Notes under the pieces: generated by a model | Databases searched by the model: none | Seen by the model: only the letters and a program-made list of their open reading frames with translations | What the model was told of the DNA's origin: nothing | Source of the DNA: Norana najaformis | Lineage: Eukaryota > Annelida > Clitellata > Crassiclitellata > Hormogastridae | Direction: 5' to 3' | DNA: 64,000 nucleotides | Assembly: GCA_964023275.1 (NCBI GenBank) | Contig: OZ029915.1 | Coordinates: forward strand, 1,037,131-1,101,130 | Translations under genes and position numbers: made by a program | Shown here: one piece after another, positions 62,760-64,000 of the stretch | How positions within the stretch are numbered: position 1 is the stretch's first letter | How the letters are laid out: every line of letters begins with the position of its first letter

Positions 62760-64000
62760 TGCGACTGATTCTGGTTACGGTTGTTTGGTTAAGTCCTAGT
62801 TTTGCATAGTTTGGAAAGACGGGTGAAAGGGAAGACTGCAATAGAACAGACAAAAACTGCTACATAGAAATTGGGAATTCACGCTGATTGAACTGATTAA
62901 ACTTGGATCTACATTTCCAAAGCAGTTCTTCCACTCAAAACTGAAAACAATCCTCTTCCGCAGATCCTATCCCGATTCCTCTACGGACCTGTACGGACCG
63001 TGCTAGCCCGAGATTGAAATCTCTGAGTTAAGCCACGACCGGGACGCGAACCAGCATCCCTACCCACATAGATGCCTAGATTGTGTGGCTTGCTTTCGGG
63101 ATCGACCCTAAAGAACTTCCACAAAAAACTACTTTGACCCCATCCATCGCTCTTGTGCGCATTGGACATTACCCTCAACATTCCCCTTTGCAAAGTCCGC
63201 ACTTTAACGGGGTAGTAAGACCCAGAATTAGGATATGATGCTGATCTTGCCGCGTGAGCGTTACCGCAGTCGCGCTCCTTAGAGGTAACAATATTTGCTT
63301 CTAGACATGATTTTTCAATTATGGCACTGCAAGTTAGTGACGGCAGAGATTTAGGTCATTATGGATGGACGCCTCACTGAGCGTGGTAGAGGCGGGCATT
63401 TCCTAGAACCAGTTCCGCTAACTCCGACTGGATCCGCCTCTGCAAGAAGCTTCTTCTCTCTCTTTCTGTCTCAGTTTTGTCTGTCTGTCTATATGTCTGT
63501 CTATATGATGTGGTAAATACATATCCAAAAGTAGTGTTGTCTGTCTGTCTGTATCCCTGTCCTTACCCCTGTCTCTGTCCACAGCCATATATCTCTCTGT
63601 CTCTTTCTGTCTCTCTCTGTCTCTGTCTCACTCTCTCTCGCTCTCTCTCTATCAGTCTCTCTCTTTCTGCCTCTGTTTGTCTCTCCCTGCTTCTCCCTGT
63701 CTCTCTTTTCCTTTGAAGTGGTGCTTGCTCTTAACTGCAAAACACCAACACTGTCTGCTACAACCCCTTGGTAGATCTGTTCATACTAGATTTACAGTTA
63801 GTCTGGTTGGGCCGTAAACCGCACAACATGAATTTACATCCACAACAACCTTCCGCCAGCACTACTTTTAGAAATGTATTCAGCGCAGCACATAGCCAAC
63901 CAATAAGAATTTTATAGCGCCTTGGGATGCTGTCTAGACAACGCCTGCTAGGCGGCCTAAGCCCCACTGGTGCAAAGTGCCTCTATCTGCCTTCACGTAA
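62760..64000. other. upstream region of multi-Ig gene
   Basis: No exon is supported. An in-frame stop precedes the ATG by 15 bases. Contents: LINE end FHSKLKTILFRRSYPDSS (62930-62985, +), a T1 SINE fragment (62985-63065, -), unremarkable DNA, a CTGT/CTCT tract (63440-63715) and a minus-oriented LINE terminus at about 63905-63960. No TATA box can be assigned with confidence. Confidence 0.6.

Noticed and set aside
62981..63202. Minus-strand 73-codon frame upstream of exon 1
   Set aside because: It overlaps a T1 SINE and LINE end; not in frame with exon 1, which has an upstream stop.

Overview
This is invertebrate animal nuclear DNA. Both recognisable genes are split into short exons with GT-AG or GC-AG introns. 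The introns are full of microsatellites, minisatellites, 5'-truncated LINE 3' ends and tRNA-like SINEs. There are no operons, ribosome binding sites or CRISPR arrays. The species cannot be named from the sequence; a giant titin-like muscle protein plus a nostrin orthologue fit a bilaterian such as a lophotrochozoan or an invertebrate deuterostome.

Layout. Positions 202-13929 (+ strand) hold 14 exons of a nostrin orthologue (F-BAR, HR1/REM-like coiled coil, C-terminal SH3), complete except for a short N-terminal exon left of the window. Positions 13930-17083 separate two convergent genes and contain decayed LINE pieces. Positions 17084-62759 (- strand) hold one large gene that I could join exon by exon from ATG to stop: 49 coding exons, 10,731 nt, 3,576 residues, with matching phase at every junction. 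Positions 62760-64000 lie upstream of its start codon and show only repeats.

The large protein, N to C terminus: a Ser/Tyr/Arg-rich region with four 27-residue repeats; an unrecognised charged region (about residues 535-690); three divergent Ig domains; one 840-residue exon made of seven 23-residue repeats and then a Glu/Lys/Val-rich PEVK-like stretch; 13 I-set-like Ig domains, each split over two exons; 14 short charged linker exons between them; and an acidic tail. It has no kinase, FN3, signal peptide or membrane segment. The architecture suggests an intracellular sarcomeric scaffold or spring of the titin/kettin/unc-89 type, but I cannot assign a named orthologue. In the 13-Ig part every Ig pair and every linker is a phase 1-1 cassette, so any could be skipped without a frameshift. 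The block around 27.7-33.6 kb is a recent tandem duplication that includes introns.

Repeats. Several LINE and SINE families end in a similar 3' core (GGCGCT followed by an A/T-rich stretch) with different microsatellite tails. Several LINE copies still encode the end of a CR1/L2-like ORF2, with a WN-x-LP motif and a later LKT-x-LF motif. Exon boundaries were read by eye from splice signals, phase and protein similarity; no transcript evidence was available.
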